From positions 1 through 8,145 of the forward strand of contig CAMGGT010000027.1 of the NCBI GenBank assembly GCA_946055715.1: a stretch of 8,145 nt of DNA, read 5' to 3'. The translations under genes were made by a program, and so were the position numbers. Under the pieces are notes generated by a model. The model did no database searches. It saw only the letters and a list, made by a program, of their open reading frames with translations, and was not told where the DNA came from. This document shows positions 1-5,999 of this stretch, in pieces (within the stretch, counting starts at the first letter, position 1; every line of letters starts with the position of its first letter). Source of the stretch: an uncultured Clostridia bacterium. GTDB taxonomy: Bacteria; Bacillota; Clostridia; Oscillospirales; CAG-272.

Positions 1-3000
1 GAGGGCTATACCTTCTCCGGCTCGGATCAGAATGTCACGGTCATAGGCCGCGAGCCCATCATTGTCAAGTGTTCGTACATTCCCGCCGAACACACGCTGA
101 CCTACCGCGTCAACGGAGAAGAGTACGCTACCTTTACCGTGCCAGTGGGCGAGCCCCTGCCCGCGCCCGAACAAGAGCCGCAGACCGAGCTGCCCTTCCG
201 TGGCTGGACGCCGCTGCCGCACCTTATGCCCCACCACGACCTGGTGGCAGATGCCGTCATCGGTGTCAACTACACCGTGGTATTCCTTGCCGGCGGTGTG
301 AAACTGGCAGAATATGTCCTGCCGGAAGGCGCGGCTGTGACCGCACCCGAAGTGCCGGAGCGCAGCGGCTACACATTTGAGGGCTGGGACACCCTGCCCG
401 AAACCGCTGTGGCGGATGTCGTCTGCACCGCCAAATATAAACCCAATACCTACACCGTCACCTTTGTCGTGGACGGCGAGCCCTATGCGACCCTGCCCAC
501 TGTGTTCGGCCGTGCGGTTGAACTGCCCGATGCACCCGAAGTGGTCGACATGACCTTCATCGGTTGGGAAAACCTGCCGGATGTCATGCCCGCAGAGGAT
601 GTGACGGTGACCGCCTGCTTCACCCCCACCCTGTATACGCTGACCTTTGTGGCCGGGGATGAGACTGTTACCACCCTCCGCCTGGCACGCGGCGAAACCA
701 TCGAAGCACCTGCCGCACCCGAGAAGGAAGGCATGCGTTGCCTCGGTTGGTCTGAATTGCCCGCCGCCATGCCCGGTGAAGACTTGACGGTGATCGCCGC
801 CTATGAAGAGATCCCGGCAGAGCCGGAGGTCGTCTTGGAAGAGACGCCCGTCGAAGAACCCGCCGAGGAGCCGGCGGAAGAAACCCCCGCCGAAGAACCC
901 GCCGAAGAACCGGCGGAAGAGACGCCCGCCGAAGAACCCGCCGAGGAGCCGGTGGAAGAAACACCCGCCGAAGAACCTGCCGAGGAGCCGGTGGAAGAGA
1001 CACCCGCAGAAGAGCCCGCGCCCACCTTCTACACCGTGCTGTATACGGTGGACGGCGAACCTTATGCCACCTACGAACTGCTGGCCGGCGAAGAGATCCC
1101 CACGCCCGACGAACCCAATACAGACCATGTCTTTGTTGGTTGGGCAGATCATCCCGCCCTCATGCCCGAACAGGATATTACCGTGGCAGCCCTGTTCCGC
1201 ACCGAATACACCATTACCTTTGTCTGTGATGGTGCCGTTGTCGCGACATACACCGTCAGAGAAGGAGATCCCATTCCCGTACCCGAAGCGCCCGCCAAGG
1301 CCGGATTCGTCTTTGTGGGTTGGGAGCTTCCTGATGAGATCGCCATGCGCGACCTCGTCTGCCCGGCCGACTTTGCGGCTGTGTTCCACACCGCCACATT
1401 CATGGTAGAGCAGAATGTCTACGCCGTCTATCAGGTGGCGGAGGGCGAACCGGTGCCTGTGCCGGAAGCCCCCGATAGCATGATGTTCGCCGGCTGGCAG
1501 AATCTGCCCGAGGTCATGCCCGCCGAAGACATCACCGTTGCCGCCGCCATGGCCGAGTGCGTCACCATCCGCTTCACGGCAGACGATGCCGAAGTGGCGG
1601 CCTTCTGCCTGAGAGCCGGCGACCCCGTCACGGCACCCGTCGCACCCGAAAAAGAAGGGTATGACTTTACGGGCTGGGCCAACCTGCCCGAAACCGCACA
1701 CAGAGACATTGATTGTGCTGCCACCTATGTGCCGCATGTCTACCGGCTGACCCTCACGGTGGACGGAGATGTGTTTGCAGAAGCCGCCGTGCCGTTTGGC
1801 GCGTCGGTGCAGGCACCCGACAGCCCCGTGTTTGACGACGGCCGCATCTTTGACGGTTGGGATCATCTGCCCGCCACCATGCCTGCGGCGGATGTGGCGG
1901 TCGCCGCGCTGTATCACCGCGATGATGACCAAGACGGCACGGATGCTCGCTACAACGTCATCTTCATGGTCAATGACATCGTCTATGCTACCACCACCGC
2001 ACCTGCCGGCTATCACTTTGAAGCATTGCCGGACGCCCCTGTTGTGCCCGACATGACATTTGTGGAGTGGGAGAGCATGCCCGAGGTCATGCCCGCAAAC
2101 GACCTTGTTGTCTATGCCAGACTGCAACCCGTGATGCACAACATGCAGTTCGTGCTGGATGATGAAGTCTTCTCTGAGATCAAACTGACGGCCGGCACCG
2201 CTGTCACGCCGCCCGATGTGCCCGAAAAAGAAGGGTATGACTTCACCGGCTGGGGCGACATGCCGTTGCGGATGGGCAACGGTGATATGGTGGTCTACGG
2301 CAGTTATGTGCCGCACACCCACACCGTGCGCTTCATGGTGGGCAAAAAGATCTATGCCACCGCCACCTGCACATTCGGCCAACCCATCGAGCTGCCGGCA
2401 GATCCGACTATGCCCAAGCGTACCTTTGTCCGTTGGGAAGACCTGCCTGCCACCATGCCCGACTGCGACATCAAACTGCAGGCCGTCTTTGTCTGCGAAT
2501 TCCGGGTCAGCTACTATGTTGACGGGGAACTGTTGCATGAGGACCGCCTGGCACCCAAGAGCCGCATCCTCCCGCCGGAAGCTCCCGTGCGGTATGGCTA
2601 TACCTTCTCCGGCTGGAGCGACTATCCCGCAAAGATGAAGCACGAGCCCCTCTCCATCTACGGCAGCTTTGTACCCAATGTACACACCGTTACCTATATG
2701 GCGGGCGGCGAAGTCTTCCATACAGAACAGCTTGCCTTCGGCGCTGTGCTTGAGTTGCCTACAGCACCCGCTTTGGAAGGCCGCCTCTTCTCCGACTGGG
2801 GCGTGACTCCCACGACCATGCCCGACGAGGACATCACGCTCACGGCCAACTACAAGCCGTTGCTCTATAAGGCCATCTTCCTGCTGGACGATGTACGGCT
2901 TGACGAGGCCATGATCGAATACGGTGCGCCCGTTACCTGCCCGGCAGTGCCGCGCAAGATCGGATACACCTTCAGCGGTTGGACCGACCTGCCCGAGACC

Positions 3001-4185
3001 ATGCCCGCCGCCCCGATCACCCTTGTCGGCCAGTACACCATCAATCGCCACAAGGTCAGCTATCTCAGCGGCGATGACTTGTTCCTGGAACAGGAATACA
3101 ACTATGGCGAAAGCATTGTCGCACCCATGGAAGAGCCGGTCTCCAAGAAGAGAAAATACCTCTTCAGCACCTGGGACAGCGAGCCCGCCGTCATGGCAGA
3201 CGAAGACATTGCCGTGCATGCCGTCTTTGAAAAAGAAAGCATTGTCAGAAAGCGCATGCGCACCGTCACCTTCAAGGTGGACGGCAAGAAGGTCGCCGAA
3301 GAGACGCTGTTGCCCGGCCGCGTGATCGCCCTGCCGCAACAGCCCGAGAAGCGGTATATGAACTTTGCCGGTTGGGAGAATCTGCCCGAAGACGGCAAAA
3401 TGACCGAACAGAACCTGGTTTGCATCGCCGCCTTCAAGCCCATTGTCTGCACCGCCACCTTCATGCTGGACGGCGATGTGTACTACAAAGTGGAGTTGGT
3501 CGCAAACGAGAAGCTCTGCCCGCCCACCAGCCCCGAGCGTGAAGGCATGATCTTTGTCGGATGGGATAACCTGCCCGATGTCATGCCTCCCTATGACTTC
3601 ATTGCCACCGCCCGCTATGAAAAGCGCAAATACAAGATCGTCTACTATGTGGACAACGCCGTGTTTGCCGAGGAGAGCTATCCTTGGGGCGAGACGGTCA
3701 CCCCGCAGCAACTGCCCGACACGACCGACAAGATCTTCGAGGGGTGGGACCATCTGCCCGCCGTCATGCCCATGCATGATGTGCCGCAGGTCAACGCCCG
3801 CTTCCATTACCGCGACTTCAAGATCACCTATGTCATCAACAGCATTCCCGTCACCTACAGCATGGTGCCCTGCCACAGCAAGATCACGCCTCCGTCTGTT
3901 GCACCTCGCGACGGCAAGGTCATTGTCGGCTGGGTAAACATGCCCGAAGACGGTCTGATGCCCGCTTATGACATCGTGGTGGAAGCCGTCTGGGGCAATG
4001 CCGAGGACCTCAACAAAAAGGATAAGAAAACCGACAAGAAGTCCAGGCGCGCACAGAAAAAAGCCGAAAAAGAAGCAAAGAAAGCCGCCAGAAAGGCAAA
4101 GAAAGACAATGCCGATATGAAGAAGGCCATTGCTTCCGGCGCTGATGAGGAAATCAGACGCAGAATGCTAAAACTCATGAGATAA
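1..4185 (+). CDS. Giant InlB B-like (Listeria-Bacteroides) repeat protein, 5' end outside window
   Basis: Frame 1 is open from the first base to the TAA at 4183-4185, giving 1394 visible residues; the true start lies upstream, so any GTG or ATG near 139 is internal. The visible part is one partial and twenty complete repeats of about 58-62 residues. Each opens with a strand such as YTVTFVVDGE, continues with a Pro-rich stretch (APEKEG), then a near-invariant Trp in the pattern GYTFSGW, then LPETMPAEDITV and an aromatic end. This matches the Listeria-Bacteroides repeat family (Flg_new, InlB B-repeat), a small beta fold found in long surface or secreted proteins. A Pro/Glu linker splits repeats 4 and 5, and a Lys/Arg-rich tail follows repeat 20. 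I see no LPXTG motif, transmembrane helix or S-layer domain at the C-terminus, and no signal peptide can be judged. An adhesin or surface role is inferred from the family only; the basic tail leaves an intracellular role possible. Confidence 0.9.
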   Translation, partial: EGYTFSGSDQNVTVIGREPIIVKCSYIPAEHTLTYRVNGEEYATFTVPVGEPLPAPEQEPQTELPFRGWTPLPHLMPHHDLVADAVIGVNYTVVFLAGGVKLAEYVLPEGAAVTAPEVPERSGYTFEGWDTLPETAVADVVCTAKYKPNTYTVTFVVDGEPYATLPTVFGRAVELPDAPEVVDMTFIGWENLPDVMPAEDVTVTACFTPTLYTLTFVAGDETVTTLRLARGETIEAPAAPEKEGMRCLGWSELPAAMPGEDLTVIAAYEEIPAEPEVVLEETPVEEPAEEPAEETPAEEPAEEPAEETPAEEPAEEPVEETPAEEPAEEPVEETPAEEPAPTFYTVLYTVDGEPYATYELLAGEEIPTPDEPNTDHVFVGWADHPALMPEQDITVAALFRTEYTITFVCDGAVVATYTVREGDPIPVPEAPAKAGFVFVGWELPDEIAMRDLVCPADFAAVFHTATFMVEQNVYAVYQVAEGEPVPVPEAPDSMMFAGWQNLPEVMPAEDITVAAAMAECVTIRFTADDAEVAAFCLRAGDPVTAPVAPEKEGYDFTGWANLPETAHRDIDCAATYVPHVYRLTLTVDGDVFAEAAVPFGASVQAPDSPVFDDGRIFDGWDHLPATMPAADVAVAALYHRDDDQDGTDARYNVIFMVNDIVYATTTAPAGYHFEALPDAPVVPDMTFVEWESMPEVMPANDLVVYARLQPVMHNMQFVLDDEVFSEIKLTAGTAVTPPDVPEKEGYDFTGWGDMPLRMGNGDMVVYGSYVPHTHTVRFMVGKKIYATATCTFGQPIELPADPTMPKRTFVRWEDLPATMPDCDIKLQAVFVCEFRVSYYVDGELLHEDRLAPKSRILPPEAPVRYGYTFSGWSDYPAKMKHEPLSIYGSFVPNVHTVTYMAGGEVFHTEQLAFGAVLELPTAPALEGRLFSDWGVTPTTMPDEDITLTANYKPLLYKAIFLLDDVRLDEAMIEYGAPVTCPAVPRKIGYTFSGWTDLPETMPAAPITLVGQYTINRHKVSYLSGDDLFLEQEYNYGESIVAPMEEPVSKKRKYLFSTWDSEPAVMADEDIAVHAVFEKESIVRKRMRTVTFKVDGKKVAEETLLPGRVIALPQQPEKRYMNFAGWENLPEDGKMTEQNLVCIAAFKPIVCTATFMLDGDVYYKVELVANEKLCPPTSPEREGMIFVGWDNLPDVMPPYDFIATARYEKRKYKIVYYVDNAVFAEESYPWGETVTPQQLPDTTDKIFEGWDHLPAVMPMHDVPQVNARFHYRDFKITYVINSIPVTYSMVPCHSKITPPSVAPRDGKVIVGWVNMPEDGLMPAYDIVVEAVWGNAEDLNKKDKKTDKKSRRAQKKAEKEAKKAARKAKKDNADMKKAIASGADEEIRRRMLKLMR
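841..1020 (+). repeat. 39-bp tandem repeat encoding an ETPAEEPAEEPAE linker
   Basis: Four full 39-bp units lie at 841-879, 880-918, 919-957 and 958-996, with a partial fifth at 997-1020. Each encodes the 13-residue unit ETPAEEPAEEPxE, where x is Ala or Val. Units differ mostly at synonymous third positions (GAA/GAG, CCC/CCT) and by Ala/Val changes. The encoded segment is highly acidic and proline-rich, expected to be extended, and acts as a spacer between repeats 4 and 5 of the giant protein. Because 39 is a multiple of three, gain or loss of units would keep the reading frame. Confidence 0.93.
1921..1947 (+). other. Asp-rich DxDxDG linker between repeats 9 and 10
   Basis: Nine codons (DDDQDGTDA) sit between repeats 9 and 10, where most neighbouring repeats abut directly. 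The spacing D-x-D-x-D-G resembles the first half of calcium-binding loops of EF-hand, dockerin or thrombospondin type 3 kinds. The later liganding positions of a full EF-hand loop are not evident, so calcium binding is only a possibility; a flexible acidic spacer is the simpler reading. Confidence 0.45.
4015..4182 (+). other. Lys/Arg-rich C-terminal tail of the giant repeat protein
   Basis: The last 56 residues contain about 24 Lys or Arg against 9 Asp or Glu, with runs such as KKAEKEAKKAARKAKK typical of a charged, soluble helix. It ends in RRRMLKLMR directly before the stop. It contrasts with the acidic repeat region and contains no sortase motif or hydrophobic anchor. Electrostatic binding to an anionic polymer (wall teichoic acid, nucleic acid or membrane lipid) is an inference. 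Confidence 0.85.
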
Positions 4186-4196
4186 TCAGGTCCCCC

Positions 4197-4228
4197 TTGC
4201 GCCTTTTGCCATCCGGCAAAAGGCGCAA
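4197..4228 (+). other. Perfect 14-bp inverted repeat after the giant gene
   Basis: TTGCGCCTTTTGCC (4197-4210) pairs perfectly with GGCAAAAGGCGCAA (4215-4228) around a four-base loop ATCC. It begins 12 bp after the stop of the giant repeat gene, the place expected for a terminator. No T-run follows the stem on either strand, so it is not a textbook Rho-independent terminator. It could still slow or end transcription, stabilise the 3' end of the upstream mRNA, or act as a processing site. Confidence 0.7.
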
Positions 4229-4242
4229 GCAATGCGACCTGT

Positions 4243-4260
4243 CGGGGCAAAGACGCCCCG
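4243..4260 (+). promoter_or_regulatory. Second hairpin ending 2 bp before a Shine-Dalgarno site
   Basis: CGGGGC (4243-4248) pairs with GCCCCG (4255-4260) across a six-base loop AAAGAC. The stem ends two bases before the AAAGGAGA ribosome-binding site of the next gene, so in the mRNA it would lie just 5' of the ribosome footprint. It leaves the site itself free, which suggests either a stabilising 5' structure or a modest effect on initiation. No function is demonstrated by the sequence. Confidence 0.5.
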
Positions 4261-4262
4261 TG

Positions 4263-4270
4263 AAAGGAGA
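4263..4270 (+). promoter_or_regulatory. Ribosome-binding site fixing the start at 4275
   Basis: AAAGGAGA lies 4 bp before the ATG at 4275. The open frame extends upstream to 4197, but that extension would run through both hairpins and has no comparable ribosome-binding site, so 4275 is the chosen start. Confidence 0.85.
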
Positions 4271-4274
4271 AATC

Positions 4275-5471
4275 ATGCCTGTGACCCTTCAGCTTCGCCC
4301 CACCCCTGCGTTTTCGGACGATGCCTTGCAAAAAGCATTTGAGGCACCCCTGTGTGCCTATGGCAGGGTCAACTGCCACAGCGAACTGTGCGGCTCCGGC
4401 GCGTTTCTGTATCTGCTGCTCCGCTTCCGCCATGACCCCACGCTGACCTTTGCAGACGGCACATCGGTGCGCGCACGCATTCTGGCACATGTCCGCACGC
4501 TCATCATGCCCGGGCACGAGCCGGGCATGTGCGCCGGACCCTACTGGGGCTATCCGCTCACCGCCGCCGCCCTTACCGTTCTGCGCAAGACCCCCTCGCT
4601 CTGGTCAGTGCTGAACGAAGAAGAGCAGGGCAAAGCAGACGACATCATGCGTTGTTTTGCCATCCAGTGCGCATGGGCTACCAACGACTGCAACGACTTC
4701 TGGACCGGCCCGGAACTGGTGGGCAACTACCGCAAGGGCTGGAATCCCAACCACCGTTCCCCCGGTGTTTTGCCCATTATGTTTGCCGTTTCGTATTTCG
4801 GCGATGCCGACTATGTTGACCGGCTGTTGGTCGACTTTGATTATGACAGTTTCACCGCGCACCTTCGGGAGATCGGCTTCACCTCCGCGCTTGCCACCGT
4901 TACCTGTGCGGGCAAGCAACTGATGGAGGAGGGGGGCGACTGCTTCCTTTTGGCAGACGGCTCGCCCGCCGGCCATGGCGAAGGCATCCGCCACCCGTAT
5001 GTCTACCGCGGCATTCCGCTGGCAGACACCACCGGCCTGTTGAACGAAATTCTGTTGCAGAACTGTGGTGGCGGCAAGGTCACAAATGAGGTCTTCGACC
5101 CCTGTGGCAACCGCATTGCCTACCTCATGGAGGGTTCTTCTCCCATGCTGGGCGAGGAGGGGATGATGACGGAATTTGTCTCCCACGATGCCAAGGGCAT
5201 GCGGTCCGACATCTCCTATTGCAGCGCCAACTTCTGCATTCTCGTCCCCGTGCTGGCCGCCGCGGCAGAACTGGGACTTTGGACGCCAACGGAAGAAAGA
5301 AACGAAAAGGCCGCCCGCCTCACCGCCATCAGCACCATTGATTTTCTGTACAAGATGCAACATGGCTACTATTCTTTCTCACACGGAAAAGGCCGTCCCA
5401 CAAACGAAAAGACAGCGCCGCACGGCGTGTATCCCTTTGCGAAAGATATGTGGTATGCCTATTTTGCCTGA
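4275..5471 (+). CDS. Cysteine-rich soluble protein of unknown function (398 aa)
   Basis: I do not recognise this gene. The ATG at 4275 follows a good ribosome-binding site and the frame ends at TGA 5469-5471. No signal peptide or clear membrane span is seen. Thirteen cysteines (27, 34, 39, 86, 127, 132, 139, 211, 223, 264, 277, 316, 321) suggest a reducing, cytoplasmic location. Stretches that look constrained are ATNDCNDFWTG (135-145), GNYRKGWNPNHR (150-161) and the Gly/His-rich AGHGEGIRHPYVYRG (232-246). Much of the rest looks helical, and the Asn/His/Tyr/Trp-rich centre faintly recalls alpha/alpha-toroid glycan-active proteins such as the alginate lyase or heparinase type, but this is an impression and not an assignment. 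The next gene starts 25 bp downstream, so the two are probably co-transcribed. Confidence 0.85.
   Translation: MPVTLQLRPTPAFSDDALQKAFEAPLCAYGRVNCHSELCGSGAFLYLLLRFRHDPTLTFADGTSVRARILAHVRTLIMPGHEPGMCAGPYWGYPLTAAALTVLRKTPSLWSVLNEEEQGKADDIMRCFAIQCAWATNDCNDFWTGPELVGNYRKGWNPNHRSPGVLPIMFAVSYFGDADYVDRLLVDFDYDSFTAHLREIGFTSALATVTCAGKQLMEEGGDCFLLADGSPAGHGEGIRHPYVYRGIPLADTTGLLNEILLQNCGGGKVTNEVFDPCGNRIAYLMEGSSPMLGEEGMMTEFVSHDAKGMRSDISYCSANFCILVPVLAAAAELGLWTPTEERNEKAARLTAISTIDFLYKMQHGYYSFSHGKGRPTNEKTAPHGVYPFAKDMWYAYFA
4505..4529 (+). other. Intragenic perfect 9-bp inverted repeat
   Basis: CATGCCCGG (4505-4513) and CCGGGCATG (4521-4529) flank the seven-base loop GCACGAG inside the unknown gene, over the codons for MPGHEPGM (residues 78-85). 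The palindromic DNA mirrors the palindromic peptide, so it may be a by-product of coding. A GC-rich mRNA stem-loop here is nevertheless expected to be stable. Confidence 0.6.
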
Positions 5472-5482
5472 AAAACAGAGCA

Positions 5483-5490
5483 GAGAGGAG
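5483..5490 (+). promoter_or_regulatory. Ribosome-binding site fixing the start at 5497
   Basis: GAGAGGAG lies 6 bp before the ATG at 5497. The same frame is open far upstream inside the preceding gene, but that part is out of frame with it and lacks a ribosome-binding site, so this site defines the start. Confidence 0.85.
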
Positions 5491-5496
5491 CAAATT

Positions 5497-5895
5497 ATGT
5501 CACAGCAGAATTCCGGTGACATGCCAAAAGAGGACATTGTCATCGAAGAAGAACAAGAAAAGGCACAGACCGCTCGCCTCGGTGGGCACATCCACATCCT
5601 CGGCATGTCGCTTTATGTCATTGCCGCCCTTGTGTATGTGTGCGTTTCCATTTTTGTACCGGCCATGTGGGCCCGACTGTGGGTGGTGTTCCTTGCGGTG
5701 CCGGTGATCGATTCCATTCCGCAGGCAATCATCACGCGCCGCGCCAGCGCCTTCAACTTTTCTGTGCTGGTGGTCTTCGTCTATCTGACGGTCGGTATGT
5801 TCTGCGGCATCTGGCACCCCACCTGGCTGATGTTTCTGGCCATTCCCATCTGGTCGTGGCTGATGCACGGTGCCAAGTTCTTTGAGATCAGGTAA
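5497..5895 (+). CDS. Small four-helix membrane protein of unknown function (132 aa)
   Basis: The ATG at 5497 is preceded by GAGAGGAG, and the gene begins 25 bp after the preceding stop, which suggests one transcript with the cysteine-rich protein. The first ~28 residues are hydrophilic and acidic (EDIVIEEEQEK at 12-22). Four hydrophobic segments follow at about 34-54, 60-79, 87-106 and 109-125, joined by very short loops; TRRAS (80-84) separates helices 2 and 3. The segment GIWHPTWLMFLAIPIW (104-119), with its W-H-P-x-W-L pattern, resembles terminal segments I recall from small Firmicute membrane proteins, but I cannot name a family. No enzymatic motif is visible. An integral inner-membrane protein is well supported; its role is unknown. 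Confidence 0.85.
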   Translation: MSQQNSGDMPKEDIVIEEEQEKAQTARLGGHIHILGMSLYVIAALVYVCVSIFVPAMWARLWVVFLAVPVIDSIPQAIITRRASAFNFSVLVVFVYLTVGMFCGIWHPTWLMFLAIPIWSWLMHGAKFFEIR

Positions 5896-5962
5896 CTTTT
5901 TCTGCATGTAAGTCAGTTTTGCCTGCGACGGTCGCCGTTTTGCGGCCATCGGCGCACACGCA

Positions 5963-5968
5963 TATTTT
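5963..5968 (+). promoter_or_regulatory. Weak candidate -10 box upstream of the topoisomerase gene
   Basis: TATTTT at 5963-5968 stands 17 bp after TTGCGG at 5940-5945, giving correct sigma-A-type spacing but only partial matches to both consensus boxes. If real, transcription would start near 5975 with a leader of about 25 bases. The rest of the 104-bp gap (5896-5999) shows no terminator and only short GC-rich inverted repeats. Read-through from the upstream genes is equally possible. Confidence 0.22.
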
Positions 5969-5986
5969 CTGTCCCCAAAAACAAAG

Positions 5987-5995
5987 AAGGAGGAG
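5987..5995 (+). promoter_or_regulatory. Strong ribosome-binding site fixing the start at 6000
   Basis: AAGGAGGAG lies 4 bp before the ATG at 6000 and is the closest match to the anti-Shine-Dalgarno sequence in the window. It rejects the longer in-frame opening that reaches back to 5919. Confidence 0.9.
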
Positions 5996-5999
5996 CGGT

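Larger units (their letters stand above)
91..3999 (+). repeat. Twenty tandem ~180-bp units encoding InlB B-like repeats
   Basis: From the recurring aromatic-x-V/I-x-F/Y strand, the repeats begin at about 91, 268, 448, 631, 1027, 1204, 1384, 1558, 1738, 1948, 2134, 2317, 2497, 2680, 2863, 3046, 3259, 3445, 3628 and 3814. Spacing is 174-186 bp except where linkers intervene (841-1020, 1921-1947 and about 3229-3258). All twenty complete units keep the central Trp, usually as GW but as EW, RW, DW or TW in units 10, 12, 14 and 16. Two kinds tend to alternate: a KEGY-F-GW form (units 2, 8, 11, 13, 15) and a form with LP-x-x-MP-x-x-D (units 3, 5, 7, 9, 10, 12, 14). Units 2, 6, 8 and 17 carry a Cys in the last strand (for example NLVCIAAF). 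A further partial unit occupies 1-90. Confidence 0.88.

Noticed and set aside
139..141. GTG at 139 as the start of the giant repeat gene
   Set aside because: The frame is open to position 1 and encodes recognisable repeat sequence upstream of 139, so the GTG is an internal Val codon within repeat 1.
841..1020. CRISPR-like array
   Set aside because: The 39-bp units are directly contiguous with no unique spacers and are in frame with a protein repeat.
801..1025. Reverse-strand open frame encoding a Ser/Ala/Gly-rich repeat peptide
   Set aside because: It is the complement of the 39-bp Pro/Glu repeat; a repeat without stops in one frame is often open in others. No ribosome-binding site or start context supports it.
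668..1408. Arg/Pro-rich open frames on both strands over the repeat region (for example 803-1408 on the + strand)
   Set aside because: They are out of frame with the clear repeat-coding frame and look like frame-shifted readings of GC-rich codons.
4197..4228. Classical Rho-independent terminator
   Set aside because: The stem is excellent but no T-run follows it on either strand, so it is reported only as a hairpin of unknown role.
4605..5363. Long reverse-strand open frame of about 252 codons opposite the cysteine-rich gene
   Set aside because: It is antisense to a gene with a good start and ribosome-binding site, its translation has no recognisable motif, and its composition is that expected of the shadow frame of GC-rich codons.
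5925..5935. GCGACGGTCGC palindrome upstream of the topoisomerase gene as an operator
   Set aside because: It is short, has a minimal centre and no second copy in the window; in GC-rich sequence this is likely chance.
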